A DNA stretch of 64,000 nucleotides from Palsa-883 sp963826975 (GCA_963826975.1 CAWGZJ010000033.1:186001-250000); one strand, 5' to 3'; positions 12,367-21,819 are shown, numbered from the stretch's first letter. Notes: a model not told the origin generated them from the sequence alone. A program made the numbers and translations.

Positions 12367-12940
12367 GCGGGTGCCCCCCAGGGCCACGGGTCCTGTTGCG
12401 GGGTACGCCAGATAGCACCGCCGGCGTTTGATTTTGATCAGGAGATGAGGCCGCGCGCGTAAGGGCTGCATAAAGGCAGCTCTCTCGCGCGCCCGGACGC
12501 AGAAAGGGGGGTTCCAAGGGAAGCTGCCCTTGGCGGGGTTCAGGGGTGGCGCCCCTGGCCTTGCTTCGCTCCATCTGATTGCCCTGGGCCGCAGTGGGCC
12601 AGTTTGAACGGATGTGAGGGGTCGGCGGCTAGCTCCGGGCGACCCGGCTACCGCCGCGTTTGCGTGGGGAGCGGTCGTGGAAGACGCGCGCCGTCTATGG
12701 CTGGTTTGCGCCCATCAAGGCCATTCAGGATGTCTCGGTGTCCATCTCCAAAGCGGACACAGCTTGGCGGGTCGCTCCGGTTGCTGTGGGTCAGGAACAG
12801 AGGTCGTCGCTCCCGACGACTTCTAACCTCACGTGTTAACCCTCAGCATCCCTGAGCATTGTTGACTGCCTGCCACTCGCTTCTACATGCGCGAGATGCT
12901 ATTAAGTCAGGGTCTGTGCGGCTGAGTGTGGAGGCAGCGA
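12367..12940. repeat. Gene-free region upstream of kdp with two adjacent hairpin repeats
   Basis: At about 12514-12563 two short palindromes lie side by side: CCAAGGG...CCCTTGG and CAGGGG...CCCCTGG. This pattern resembles dispersed repeats of Acetobacteraceae intergenic regions. The kdp promoter must lie between 12367 and about 12500 on the reverse strand, but I see no clear -35/-10. From 12600 on I see no supported gene. Confidence 0.55.
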
Positions 12941-14008
12941 ATGACGTGGACGAAAACGGGTGACGGCTCTATCGTCGATCAGGATGGTAAGGTCATATTC
13001 TTCAGCACGCAGCGGTTCATCAATGACATATGCCTCGGCAACTGTTGCTACATTTGCGGCGCTAAGCCCGAAGAAAAGAATTTCAATGACGAGCACGTGT
13101 TTCCGGAATGGCTGCTGCGAAGGTACAACCTTTTCGCCCGCTTGATCACGTTGCCTAACGAAAGAACTGTCCGATACGACCGGCATACAGTGCCATGTTG
13201 CGCTGACTGCAATTCCCTCATGGGGAGGGTGATCGAAGAACGCATTAGCGCTATCCTAAATGGCGGCCCGGACTTCATACAGAACCATATCGCCGAGAAC
13301 GGTGCGCTCGAATTTTTCGTGTGGATGGGGCTGATCTACCTGAAGCTCCACCTAAAAAATAAAACGAACCGTAAATCCCTCGACATGAGGCAGCAAAGTG
13401 GAATGATCGCCGACGATTACGAATGGGACCTGCTGCACCACCTCCATACAGTCGTAAGGTGCTTCTATATACCCACGGTGGTCGAAGCCGAGGTCTTCGG
13501 GTCGATGCTTGTACTGCCATGCCATGAGCAGATCAGCTGCGACCACTTCGACTTCGGGGAGCTCCACATTGCACAAACGATGATGTTGCGACTCGGGAGC
13601 ACGGCCATCGTTATGGTCTTCAACGACTCCACCGGCGCGTTCAGTTTCTTCCAAGAGAGCAAGTTTGATAAGATCACGGGGCCTATTTCGGAACTGCAAG
13701 CCCGCGAAATAATGACCGATTTGGCTATGCTAAACTTGCACCTTAAGGAGCGGCCAGTCTATCATAGCGAACTCGACCTGATAAATAAGCGGCACAGGAT
13801 CGTCGCTCGACTTCCAAGTCTCGAACTGGAAGACTGGAACTACGAGCTGCGCGGCCAACTGATGTGGAATGCCTTCCGTCATGCATGGAAACAACTGCCT
13901 TTCGCCGGCTCAACAGAGGACGAGGTCAAGAAGGCAGTCGTGACTGGTAGGCTGACTGTCTTATTCGACGACAAGGGGAATTTCATCACTGGACCCGCGA
14001 AATCATAG
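12941..14008 (+). CDS. HNH-like nuclease domain protein
   Basis: A 355-residue protein starting at the ATG at 12941, with GGAGG 7 bases upstream; a GTG at 12926 is less likely. A zinc-binding HNH-type centre is seen near residues 34-95: CCYICGAK, then NDEHVFPEWLL, then about 30 residues later PCCADCNSLMG, i.e. two Cys-x-x-Cys pairs flanking a DEHxFPxW core. The remaining 260 residues (EWDLLHHLHTVVRCFY, HIAQTMMLRLGSTAIVMVF) match no domain I know. Base composition is clearly lower in GC than the neighbours and codons such as AAA, ATA and TTT are frequent, a sign of transfer. It is followed 96 bases later by a HEPN-like gene, so the pair may be a defence module. Confidence 0.75.
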   Translation: MTWTKTGDGSIVDQDGKVIFFSTQRFINDICLGNCCYICGAKPEEKNFNDEHVFPEWLLRRYNLFARLITLPNERTVRYDRHTVPCCADCNSLMGRVIEERISAILNGGPDFIQNHIAENGALEFFVWMGLIYLKLHLKNKTNRKSLDMRQQSGMIADDYEWDLLHHLHTVVRCFYIPTVVEAEVFGSMLVLPCHEQISCDHFDFGELHIAQTMMLRLGSTAIVMVFNDSTGAFSFFQESKFDKITGPISELQAREIMTDLAMLNLHLKERPVYHSELDLINKRHRIVARLPSLELEDWNYELRGQLMWNAFRHAWKQLPFAGSTEDEVKKAVVTGRLTVLFDDKGNFITGPAKS

Positions 14009-14104
14009 CAATGCAGTGCTTTGTGGCATAGGCGGAGCCATAGTCTCCGATCTGGCTCGCTGGAGTGATCGTGCAGTGGAGCGGGTACCGGTGGATTTGG
14101 GACA

Positions 14105-14803
14105 ATGGTAGACGAGAACAAGCGGTTCATCGAGTTTGCGAACCCGCACTCGTGGCTCATGACGGCTGACAACCTGCATGAACAAGCCACATCGATCTAT
14201 GAAGGTCGCGACAGATCGTCGATCACGACGAAAGTGAACGCGAACAACATGATCCTCGAGCAAATGCGGGGGATCGACAAGTCGGTCTTCTTGCTCGGCG
14301 GGTTCGCTTTGGAGAACGCGATCAAGGCGTTCCTGATCTACGAGAACCCGAACTGGGTATCGAACGGTCGGCTGTCGAGAAAATTGAAATCTCACAGCCT
14401 GATCAGTCTGCAAGGACAGTCGATATTGATCCCGTATAAGAAACGCCACATCAACATTTTGGAAGCGTTCGAGTCCGGATTGGACTCTTGGTTTAGGTAT
14501 CCCTGCGCACTTACTATTGAGGACACGAAGGTCGAGGGCCATTTGTACCATCGCCTTTGGGAAGGATACATGACGGTGACGCGCGCTTACGGCCGGAAGC
14601 TCTCCGCCCTGCTCAACAAAGGTTGGAACGGTCCGCACGGCTACCACGGCCGCTGGATAGTAACAGGGGAGCACTTGGGCTACAGAACGCCAATCTCAGA
14701 CCCATCCAGCGGCCCTCGAACGTCGACACGCACAAGAGCAATCGGGCGTAGTGCCGAGCTGTCGCCGAGGCGCAGAGCCGCAAGAACGTTGGCGAAGGAG
14801 TAG
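14105..14803 (+). CDS. HEPN-like domain protein
   Basis: 232 residues as called. The region around residues 60-150 has GGFALENAIKAFLIY, then SRKLKSHSLISL and, about 40 residues on, WFRYPCALT. Together these resemble HEPN proteins: an amphipathic helix with an ENAxKA motif, an Arg-x4-His motif (RKLKSH) and a closing RYP. HEPN domains are often RNases in toxin-antitoxin or abortive-infection systems. The last 55 residues turn Arg/Ser/Pro-rich, unlike the rest. The natural end may have been lost around 14650 and the frame may run on into non-coding sequence. GC is low, as in the upstream nuclease gene. Confidence 0.55.
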   Translation: MVDENKRFIEFANPHSWLMTADNLHEQATSIYEGRDRSSITTKVNANNMILEQMRGIDKSVFLLGGFALENAIKAFLIYENPNWVSNGRLSRKLKSHSLISLQGQSILIPYKKRHINILEAFESGLDSWFRYPCALTIEDTKVEGHLYHRLWEGYMTVTRAYGRKLSALLNKGWNGPHGYHGRWIVTGEHLGYRTPISDPSSGPRTSTRTRAIGRSAELSPRRRAARTLAKE

Positions 14804-15141
14804 AAATGCCTGCTGTATCGTGTCGCACACGTCCTAGTCACAAGATGCGGATGGTTTGCGGTAGGGTACGTATCCGTTTTGCCGGAATAACCGAGACTGG
14901 GGCCGGGACAGGCCTCAACGGCAGCATTTGGTCGAAAACTGCCAGTGGACGGGGCTCGAGGGAATGCCAGCTCTTCGGGCCATTCCGCCCGAAAGCGGTC
15001 AGGCAGTAAACGGCCAGCTCCTGCCCGACGGGTGGTCCTGACGCGCCGGGGAAGCCCATGGCCGGGAATCCGTGTTACGCATTTTGGCACACTGTGTCGT
15101 AGCCGAAGGGGTGTGGTAGCCGAAGGGCACAGGATGCCGGA
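14804..15141. other. Intergenic region, nothing recognised
   Basis: 338 bases between the HEPN-like gene and the next ORF. Short frames are open on both strands, but none resembles a protein I know. GC rises back to the level of the host DNA from about 14930, which may mark the right edge of the low-GC island. Confidence 0.4.
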
Positions 15142-15711
15142 TTGCCGGACATGAAATACAAGCGCACCCGGACGGGGATCACCCACCAGAATCTGGCGCA
15201 GGACCGCGCCTTCTGGCGCGACCTTCTGGCGCGGCGCACCAGCTTGGGCGGTCTGCCGCCGCATAGCGCGGGGGGTTACCGGAACCGCCGGTTCGCGATC
15301 ATCCGCGACGCCGCGTGGATCACCTTGTACCGGGCGGCGTCCCCGTTTCCGCAAGTGGGCGTGTTCCTCCGCTGCGCCGGCCTTGCCGGCGAGGCTTTCT
15401 TCACGCTGGCCGATCGCGCCCGTCCGGAGATTGAGCCGCTGCTCCGGGCAGAACTCGGCCCGGACCTGGCGGTGGAATGGGGCGCCTGCTACCACCCTGG
15501 AATGACCGATATCGCGGCGATCCTGGCCGCCCCGCTGCCCTGGGACGACAGTGCGGCGGAACAGCATATAGCATGGATGCTGCGGGTCGGCGCCGCGTGG
15601 TGGAATTGTTTCGCGTCCCTGGCAGGCGGTCCGGAGGTGAACAATACCTCCCCCGCGAAGCGGGAGAGGCATGCCACTGCAAAGACCGAGCTCGGCGAGC
15701 GGAGCGGTTGA
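15142..15711 (+). CDS. Hypothetical protein, possibly DUF4268-like
   Basis: Up to 189 residues from a TTG at 15142 (AGGA 7 bases upstream) or an ATG at 15151. The N-terminus has QDRAFWRDLLARR, the middle has an IIRDAAWITLYRA...GVFLRCAG strand pattern and then RARPEIEPLLRAELG...VEWG. This order resembles the DUF4268 domain seen at the end of some restriction-related proteins, but the match is loose. The last 25 residues are low-quality. The function is not assigned. Confidence 0.5.
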   Translation: MPDMKYKRTRTGITHQNLAQDRAFWRDLLARRTSLGGLPPHSAGGYRNRRFAIIRDAAWITLYRAASPFPQVGVFLRCAGLAGEAFFTLADRARPEIEPLLRAELGPDLAVEWGACYHPGMTDIAAILAAPLPWDDSAAEQHIAWMLRVGAAWWNCFASLAGGPEVNNTSPAKRERHATAKTELGERSG

Positions 15712-16250
15712 GCCACGAAGCGGATCAGGCAACGCAATGCTGGGGCCAAGGCGACGCCCAAGAATTAACGAATCGGCGGCGGTTGCCACGTTGAGTGCCG
15801 CCGCTGGGCGAGTCGGCGCAGATCGACCGCAAGCTAGCTAGAAAGGCAGAATAACACGGAGTGCACGGAGAAAGATAACGCCACGGAGTGCACGGAGAAG
15901 GACTTTATGCGCTTCGCGCGAGCAAGCAAGAAAGCTGCTGTGCTGTCCACGACATCTGATCCATTGCTTGCGCGAAGCGCCAAAATTTCTGCTTCTCCGT
16001 GCACTCCGTGGCGTTATCTTTCTCCGTGGGCTCCGTGTTATTCTGCCTTTCTTGCTTGCTTGCCGCCAATCGAGCCCGGCAATCACGGCCCTCCGCTGGT
16101 GCAGGCCGAGGTCCAATGATCATCCACACCCACGTGCCGCCGCTCGGACCAGTCGCCACGGCCGGGCAGCCGGCACAGGGGCCGTCACGGATGGTCCCGC
16201 GGTCGTTCCTCGGCGCACCGTGAAGCGGCAATTTTTGGGCGTCGCCTAAG
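15712..16250. repeat. Large palindromic element (CACGGAG arms, GCGCTTCGCGCG core), copy A
   Basis: The left arm begins at about 15840 with AGAAAGGCAGAATAACACGG and contains two CACGGAGTGCACGGAGAA blocks. The right arm ends at about 16051 with the exact inverse of the beginning. The centre has GCGCTTCGCGCGAGCAAG and its inverse CTTGCGCGAAGCGC. The arms are about 80 bases with few mismatches and the loop is about 50 bases. The flanks of this 540-base gap hold nothing else I recognise. Confidence 0.9.
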
Positions 16251-16964
16251 TTACGTTGCTAAAATACGCCGCCCGCCCTCAAGCAACATGTCGCTCACAC
16301 CCGCCGACGTCATCACATCCGACAGCATTTTGCGCCCCGCCTGGTGGATGCGTCGCGTTATCTCCTGCGTCGCCTTCGCGACTTCCGGATGGTCGAGCTG
16401 GCCGGGATAACCCAGGCTCTGTGCGAAGTCATTCGGCCCGATGCCGTAAAGATCGATGCCCGGCACCGCGAGAATGGCGTCCAGGTTCTGCAGCACCGCC
16501 ACGTCTTCCAGCAAGGCGCAAACCAGCATCTGTTCGTTCGCCTCGCGGTAGTACGCCGCCTTGTCCGGGATGCCGGCATTGTAGTCGGTGCCGCGATTGC
16601 CGCCGAATGAACGTTCCCCCAGCGGGCCGAAATAGCACGCCCGGACCAACTGGCGGGCGTCCGCCTCGGTGGCGATGTGGGGGCCCAGGATGCCCATGAT
16701 TCCGCGGTCGAGATAGCGCAGGATGGTTGATGAGCCGATGTCCGGCACCCTTGCGTAAGTCGTCAGGTGATAGCGCTCGGCCGCCCGGCACAGGTCCTCG
16801 AGCCGCTCCAGATCGAAGGGCCCGTGCTCACCGTCGATGAAGACGTAGTCAAAGTCGAGCTTCCCCAGAATGTCGATCACCCATGGAGAGGGGAAGGTAA
16901 GGCCGTAGCCACACGCCTTGCGGCCGGCGCGCATGGCGGCCTTGATCCGGTTCGGTTGCTTCAT
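16251..16964 (-). CDS. HpcH/HpaI aldolase / citrate lyase family protein
   Basis: A 237-residue class II, metal-dependent aldolase-type enzyme; the family cleaves or forms 2-keto-3-deoxy acids in the cytoplasm. Seen: GYGLTFPSPWVIDILGKLDFDYVFIDGEHGPFDL (the EH pair is the family's catalytic base region), ILRYLDRGIMGILGPHI, FGGNRGTDY and the strand AVPGIDLYGIGPNDFAQSLGYPG. The ATG at 16964 is preceded by AGGAGG at good spacing. The substrate is not evident. The gene is divergent from an M20 peptidase. Confidence 0.9.
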   Translation of the reverse strand: MKQPNRIKAAMRAGRKACGYGLTFPSPWVIDILGKLDFDYVFIDGEHGPFDLERLEDLCRAAERYHLTTYARVPDIGSSTILRYLDRGIMGILGPHIATEADARQLVRACYFGPLGERSFGGNRGTDYNAGIPDKAAYYREANEQMLVCALLEDVAVLQNLDAILAVPGIDLYGIGPNDFAQSLGYPGQLDHPEVAKATQEITRRIHQAGRKMLSDVMTSAGVSDMLLEGGRRILAT

Positions 16965-17168
16965 TGGACGTCCTCCTGCGGGTTGGCGTGCCGGAAGAAT
17001 GGCGCATTGGCCTCGCCGCGTCATGCCGCGGCTTGCCCGCGGCATAATCCGGCTTGTTTGGGCCAAGCGGCCCTGCTGCCGCTGCTTTGCGTCGACTGGT
17101 GGCGTTCAAACGGGCCCAACCTGCGCCGCCGGGTTTCGCTACCGTCCTGGCCGGGCTACCCTGCAACC

Positions 17169-18311
17169 ATGACCGACCATCTCGCCGCGCTCAGCGCGCT
17201 GACCCGTGACCTTGTCGCCATTGACAGTCGCAGCTTCGTCTCGAACCTGCCAATCGCCGAGCGGATCGAGGCCGAGCTCGCCGACTTCGAGGTCGAGCGG
17301 CTGGACTACCTGGACGCCGCCGGCGTCGCCAAGCGGGCGCTGGTCGCGCACCGCCCCAGCCGGGGTGTCGCCCACGGGGCGAGCCCGGGCGGCATCGCGT
17401 TCTCCGGCCACATGGACACGGTGCCGGACACCGGCTGGCAGGAAGACCCGTGGTCCGGCCGGACCGATGCCGACGGCACGCTGCATGGGCTGGGGTCCAC
17501 CGACATGAAAGGCCCGCTCGCCGCGGCGATCCTGGCGGCCCGCGCGCTGCCCGCTAGCGTGCCGGTCAGCCTGCTGATCACCACCGATGAAGAGACCACC
17601 AAGCAAGGCGCGCGGCGCATCGTGCAGCACTCCGCGTTGGCCCGCGCGGCGAAGCCCGCGTTGATCCTGGTGGTGGAACCCACCGGCATGGCGCCCGTGC
17701 GCGGGCATCGCAGCCATATCGCGTTCACCTGCGTGGCCACGGGCGTGCAGGCGCACAGCTCCACCGGGCGTGGCACCAACGCCAACTGGGCGCTGATTCC
17801 GTTCCTGGTCGAGATGAAATCGATCTACGAACGGCTGAGGGCCGATCCGGCGCTGCAGGATCACGACTACGACCCGGTGTTCAGCGACTTCAACGTCGTC
17901 ATCGACAACCACGGCGCGGCGGTCAACGTCACGGTCCCGAAAGCGACCGCGCGCATAAAATTCCGTTATTCCGCCAGGCTGGATCCCACACCGGTGCTCA
18001 CCGCCGTATACGACGCAGCGGCGCGCGCCGGGATCACGGTGACCGAGGCGCGCGAGGGCACGCCGCCCGAACTGCCGGCGGATCATCCGCTGGTCCGGTT
18101 GTGCGTCGAGACGGTCGGCGCGCCACCCCGCACCGCGCCGTACGGCACCGACGCGTCCGAGTTGCAGGCGTTGGCGCCCTGCGTGGTGCTCGGCCCGGGT
18201 GACATCGCGCAGGCGCACACGCCCGCCGAGCAGGTGCGGTTGGCGGAATTGGACGCCGCCATCCCCGTGTTCATGCGTTTGGCTGAACGGGTGCGGACCA
18301 GCGCGATGTGA
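17169..18311 (+). CDS. M20 family metallopeptidase / ArgE-DapE-like deacylase
   Basis: A 380-residue zinc hydrolase. Metal ligands are visible: SGHMDTVP (His and Asp), GLGSTDMKG (bridging Asp), TTDEE (general-base Glu and ligand), the dimerisation domain with SHIAFTCVATGVQAHSS and the late DIAQAHTPAEQVRLAEL (last His). It resembles acetylornithine/succinyl-diaminopimelate deacetylases, but without arg or dap neighbours the substrate is open. A second, different M20 enzyme lies at 20236. Confidence 0.9.
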   Translation: MTDHLAALSALTRDLVAIDSRSFVSNLPIAERIEAELADFEVERLDYLDAAGVAKRALVAHRPSRGVAHGASPGGIAFSGHMDTVPDTGWQEDPWSGRTDADGTLHGLGSTDMKGPLAAAILAARALPASVPVSLLITTDEETTKQGARRIVQHSALARAAKPALILVVEPTGMAPVRGHRSHIAFTCVATGVQAHSSTGRGTNANWALIPFLVEMKSIYERLRADPALQDHDYDPVFSDFNVVIDNHGAAVNVTVPKATARIKFRYSARLDPTPVLTAVYDAAARAGITVTEAREGTPPELPADHPLVRLCVETVGAPPRTAPYGTDASELQALAPCVVLGPGDIAQAHTPAEQVRLAELDAAIPVFMRLAERVRTSAM

Positions 18312-18577
18312 TATACCACTTAGCTCATGGAAATCCGTGCCTTTGATGAATGATAGAAACAAAAAATCACCACAGAGGCACAGAGGCACAGAGAAGAATA
18401 TCGACCTGCTTGCATTGTGGACGGTTGCCACCCGGCGCTGGGAAAATCACCCGCCGCGTACTCCAACCGAAGGTAATTTGTTGGTGTGATACCAGGTTGC
18501 GAACGGAGTGACCCTTTGTGTCATGGCCGGGTAGTGACGCATTTTGAAATTGATTTTCCTCTACCGGTTCATGGCGC
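18312..18577. repeat. Intergenic region with single-arm CACAGAGG repeat
   Basis: At about 18359-18400 the sequence AAAATCACCACAGAGGCACAGAGGCACAGAGAAG matches the arm type of the element at 59152-59237. I see no inverse arm here, so it is a half element. The rest of the gap has no recognisable feature. Confidence 0.7.
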
Positions 18578-19903
18578 CTACTGGCCCGCCTTCACCACCG
18601 CCGGCGGGTTCCACTTCCCCGTCAAAACATCGCTCCTCGGCACATAGAGTCGCATCGTGAGGTTGAACGGCCCCTTCGGCGTCGGGAGCCAGTTTGCCTC
18701 CTTGTCGGCATCGGGGCTGGTGTTCTGGAAGTACAGGTCGAGCGACCCGTCCGGGTTGTGCTTGAACGGCATCCAACTGCTGACCGCAAACCGGTCGAGG
18801 CTGTTCGGAACCTGGAAGCCCTCATTGTCATACAGCGTGATCGACCAGAATGCATCCACCGGCGGCGTGGCGTCCTTCGCAAAATGCAGCACATAGGTGT
18901 TCGCGCCATCCAAGGGTTTGCCTGTGTCGTCCGCAAGGTTGAGCGGATAGATCGCATCCTCCGGCAGGTTCGCTCCGAGGCCCAACTGAGCCACAATCGC
19001 GCGCTTCAAGTAGTAATTGCCGTAGACACCCATCGTGTCGGTGTTCATCGACCAGCCGTTTGCGACGCGGGCCAGGCTGGCCACCTTCCACGCCATCAGC
19101 GACAATGCGTCCTCGGGCGCGGACTGCAAGGCGGCCTTGATCGCCGGATCAACCTCGTCGATGTCGAAGCTCTTGCCTCGCTCGATCCCGATCCGCTTCA
19201 TCTGGGCGAGGATCGGCTGGTCGGTGATGTGCGGCAGTTGCAGCTTCAGGATTTCGGCAGCGTAGGCGAAGAATTTGCCGGCCGGCATCGTATCGACCGC
19301 GGTCTTCGGAGGCGTCTTCATGTCAACGGTTGGATCGACGGTGCCGACCACTGGCTCGGGTTGCATCCCCCAGCGCGACAGCGGCGTGATCCTGTAGCCG
19401 GCCTGGACCGCGTGCACGGCGGCGTAGTCAGACGGTCCGTCGGTCTTGGTGCGGCCGATAATCCAGACATATGGCGTGGGCGCATCGATACGCGCCACAC
19501 CCGCCGGCAACGAGCCGCTCCAGCCCGGCGGCACCACGGCATAGTCGCCGGCCTGGGTTCCCGTCGTGCGCCAGCCTGGACAGGCGAACACGTCGGTCCA
19601 CATGTCAATCATGGGCAGCAGGTAGTAACGCCCGTGCGTGTTCGGGGCCGAGACGATCATCGGCTCCGTGGTCAGGTCGAGCCAGACGCTGGAATACAGC
19701 GTGTCGAAGTTTGGCCGTACCACGGCCTTCATGTCCGCCGGGGGGAATGCGGCAACGTTAACGAACGTGTTCATCGGTCCGTGTATACCCTCGGCCCTGG
19801 CAACGTTGGTCAATTGCCTGCGCGTGAGGTCCATTGTCACAAGCGGATAGAAGTACACGTACGCCGCCATGCCGATCGAGCGTGCATCCTGTTCGCTGAT
19901 CAT
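18578..19903 (-). CDS. DUF1254/DUF1214 domain protein
   Basis: A 441-residue protein with the N-terminal DUF1254 block (AYVYFYPLVTMDLTRRQL, VVRPNFDTLYSSVWLDL, GRYYLLPMIDMWTDVFACPG) and the C-terminal DUF1214 block (YLKRAIVAQLGLGANLPEDAIYP, DAFWSITLYDNEGF, MPFKHNPDGSLDLYFQ, LTMRLYVP). Such proteins are usually exported and often act near the cell surface; the enzymatic role is unknown. No signal peptide is visible at this start, though related proteins normally have one, so a start further upstream or cytoplasmic location is possible. Confidence 0.88.
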   Translation of the reverse strand: MISEQDARSIGMAAYVYFYPLVTMDLTRRQLTNVARAEGIHGPMNTFVNVAAFPPADMKAVVRPNFDTLYSSVWLDLTTEPMIVSAPNTHGRYYLLPMIDMWTDVFACPGWRTTGTQAGDYAVVPPGWSGSLPAGVARIDAPTPYVWIIGRTKTDGPSDYAAVHAVQAGYRITPLSRWGMQPEPVVGTVDPTVDMKTPPKTAVDTMPAGKFFAYAAEILKLQLPHITDQPILAQMKRIGIERGKSFDIDEVDPAIKAALQSAPEDALSLMAWKVASLARVANGWSMNTDTMGVYGNYYLKRAIVAQLGLGANLPEDAIYPLNLADDTGKPLDGANTYVLHFAKDATPPVDAFWSITLYDNEGFQVPNSLDRFAVSSWMPFKHNPDGSLDLYFQNTSPDADKEANWLPTPKGPFNLTMRLYVPRSDVLTGKWNPPAVVKAGQ

Positions 19904-20235
19904 GCGTGTGTGCTCCCTGGTAAGGTCGTGGCGGGCCGTTTGCCGGTTCGTGACGGATGGTCTGATGGGGACGTTAGCGCATTGCAGACCACCTCACCAC
20001 AATTCGACGGCTCCTAAACGGGAAGCGCCTGTTTCGGCTGGCGTCATGCGCAGCGTCTTGTGGTCGCGGATGAAATTGCGGAAGACCACATAGAGGCACA
20101 TCATCGCATAGTGCGCTTCCGCGCTCTTGCTAAACGCGTTTGTTAACCGTGTGAAACGGCGCATGTCCATTCTTAGCTGGACCCCTCCCCCCAACCCCCT
20201 CCCTCAAGGGGAGGGGGAGAATGTTTATCATCCGG
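19904..20235. repeat. Intergenic region ending in a CCCTCCC...GGGAGGGGGAG palindromic repeat
   Basis: At 20176-20232 the element CCCCTCCCCCCAACCCC is followed by CTCAAGGGGAGGGGGAGAATG. The same sequence occurs at about 47300-47350 and 53815-53855. It directly abuts the 3' end of the downstream reverse-strand peptidase gene and may act as its terminator. Nothing was recognised in 19904-20170. Confidence 0.8.
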
Positions 20236-21432
20236 CTAGTCCAGCGACTCCAGCAGGCCGGCCAGCAGCGCTGCCCGCTGCGCGAGATGGCGCCACAATA
20301 TGTGTTCGTGGCTGGCATGCGCGCCGCCACCGAGGCAGCCCAGCCCGTCCAGCGTCGGGATGCCCATCGCCGCGGTGAAATTGCCGTCGGAGCCGCCGCC
20401 GCGATGCTGCTTCGGCAGGGTAATTCCCACGTCGGCGGCGATTGCCCGCGCCTTCTCATAGAGGCGGATGATGCCGGGGTCCTCGGTGTAGGGCGGGCGG
20501 TTCATGCCGCCCTGCACCGTGATGCGGCAGCCGGGCGTTACCGCGCGCAATGCCAGGATCGCCTGCTCCATGCGCTGCCCGTCCGCGACGGAGTTGACCC
20601 GCAGGTCGATCTCGCAGCCGGCATCGGGGGAGATCACGTTGGGCCGCGAGCCGCCCCAGACCGGTGCGGCGTTCAGCGTGATGCCGGCGTCCAGGTCCAC
20701 CATGCCGTGCAGCTTCAGCACCTGGTGCGCCAGCTCGACGATGGCCGAGGCGCCGTCCTGGAACGCGCCGCCGGAATGCGCGCCGATGCCCTGGATGCGG
20801 AGCGTGAAGCGCCCGACGCCCTTGCGCGCGGTGACTGCCGCCCCGCCGGCGCCGGCAGGCTCGGGGATCAGCACATAGGCCGCGCCCGCCGCCTGCTGCT
20901 CGATCCATTCACGCGAGGTGGGGCTGCCGACCTCCTCGTCGGGGGTTAGCAGCAGGACGATCGGGCGGCGCGTCGGCACGCCCTGGCGCAGGATCGAGCG
21001 CACCGCGTGGAAGGCGAGGAAGCTGCCGGCCTTCATGTCGTGGATGCCGGGGCCGTGCGCCTTCTCGCCGTCGAGGCGATACGGCATGGTTTGCAGCGTG
21101 CCGACGTCCCAGACCGTGTCCAGATGGCCTGCCACCAGGATGTGGCCGTTGGCGCCGCCGGCCGGGCCGCGCGCCGAGTCGCCCCCGGGGACATTGCTGG
21201 GGACATTGCTGGGGACATTGCGGGGGACGCTGGTGCGCGCGATCAGGTTGTCGCCATAGCCGCCGCGGCCGGGGATGCGCGTGATCGCCGCCCCCGCGCG
21301 CGTGAGTTCGGCCTCCGCAAGGTCCACCACGCGGTTGACGGCGGGGGCGTGCGTGGTGGGCAATTCGATCTTCACCCACTCGGCGAGTTCGGCAAGCAGG
21401 TCCTCGGAGCGTCCGGTCGCGGTCTGCGGCAT
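20236..21432 (-). CDS. M20 peptidase, carboxypeptidase G2-like
   Basis: A 398-residue zinc peptidase of the glutamate carboxypeptidase type. Seen: VAGHLDTVWDVG (His/Asp ligands), GPGIHDMKAG (bridging Asp), LLLTPDEEVGSPTSR (catalytic Glu), IQGIGAHSGGAFQDGASAI (dimer domain) and AHASHEHIL (last ligand). The ATG at 21432 is directly before the first helix. A tract at 21189-21230 repeats GGGGACATTGCT in frame and codes for repeated Asn-Val-Pro-Ser between the N-terminal domain and the first metal-binding strand. This insert is not normal for the family. The substrate is not evident. Confidence 0.9.
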   Translation of the reverse strand: MPQTATGRSEDLLAELAEWVKIELPTTHAPAVNRVVDLAEAELTRAGAAITRIPGRGGYGDNLIARTSVPRNVPSNVPSNVPGGDSARGPAGGANGHILVAGHLDTVWDVGTLQTMPYRLDGEKAHGPGIHDMKAGSFLAFHAVRSILRQGVPTRRPIVLLLTPDEEVGSPTSREWIEQQAAGAAYVLIPEPAGAGGAAVTARKGVGRFTLRIQGIGAHSGGAFQDGASAIVELAHQVLKLHGMVDLDAGITLNAAPVWGGSRPNVISPDAGCEIDLRVNSVADGQRMEQAILALRAVTPGCRITVQGGMNRPPYTEDPGIIRLYEKARAIAADVGITLPKQHRGGGSDGNFTAAMGIPTLDGLGCLGGGAHASHEHILWRHLAQRAALLAGLLESLD

Positions 21433-21672
21433 GCAGGATTTCCGGCGAATGTGGCGGGGTGCAAGACGTGTGCCCGCTATCAGGCCGCCTGTCCATGTAG
21501 ATGGGTGTCGAGCAATTCCGCGCTCTCGCGGGTGCTGGCTCGGTCCTTGCCGCGTCAACAGGTTTTCGCGTCTTGCGAATACACCCGCTATCGGCGGCGG
21601 CGCGAAAGCCCGCCTTGGTCCCTTGCGGCACGACAATGCCCTTCGCCATCATCCTGCGACAGTGCGAGAAAT

Positions 21673-21819
21673 ATGGGGCTGCTGGGCCGCGCGGAGAAAA
21701 TGGCCAACGCGGTGCTGTTCCCAGCCGCGGACCTCGCGTCTTATGCGACCGGCGCGGCGATCGTTGCCGGTGGCGGGTTGACCGCGAGAACCGGCAGCCC
21801 GACGCGGTTCAGGAACTGA
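21673..21819 (+). pseudogene. C-terminal remnant of a short-chain dehydrogenase
   Basis: The frame codes for LGRAEKMANAVLFPAADLASYATG followed by AAIVAGGGL. This is the classic SDR C-terminus (normally A-x-x-V-x-F-L-x-S-D-x-A-S-Y-V-T-G-x-x-I-x-V-D-G-G). No Rossmann fold or YxxxK segment lies upstream in frame, so only the last 50 residues or so remain. The Leu/Ser to Pro/Ala and Asp to Gly changes fit decay. Confidence 0.6.

Noticed and set aside
12686..12830. Frame reading YGWFAPIKAIQDVSVSI, resembling the start of an ABC ATPase
   Set aside because: It is too short, has no Walker motifs and is not continued. Not convincing as a gene or a remnant.
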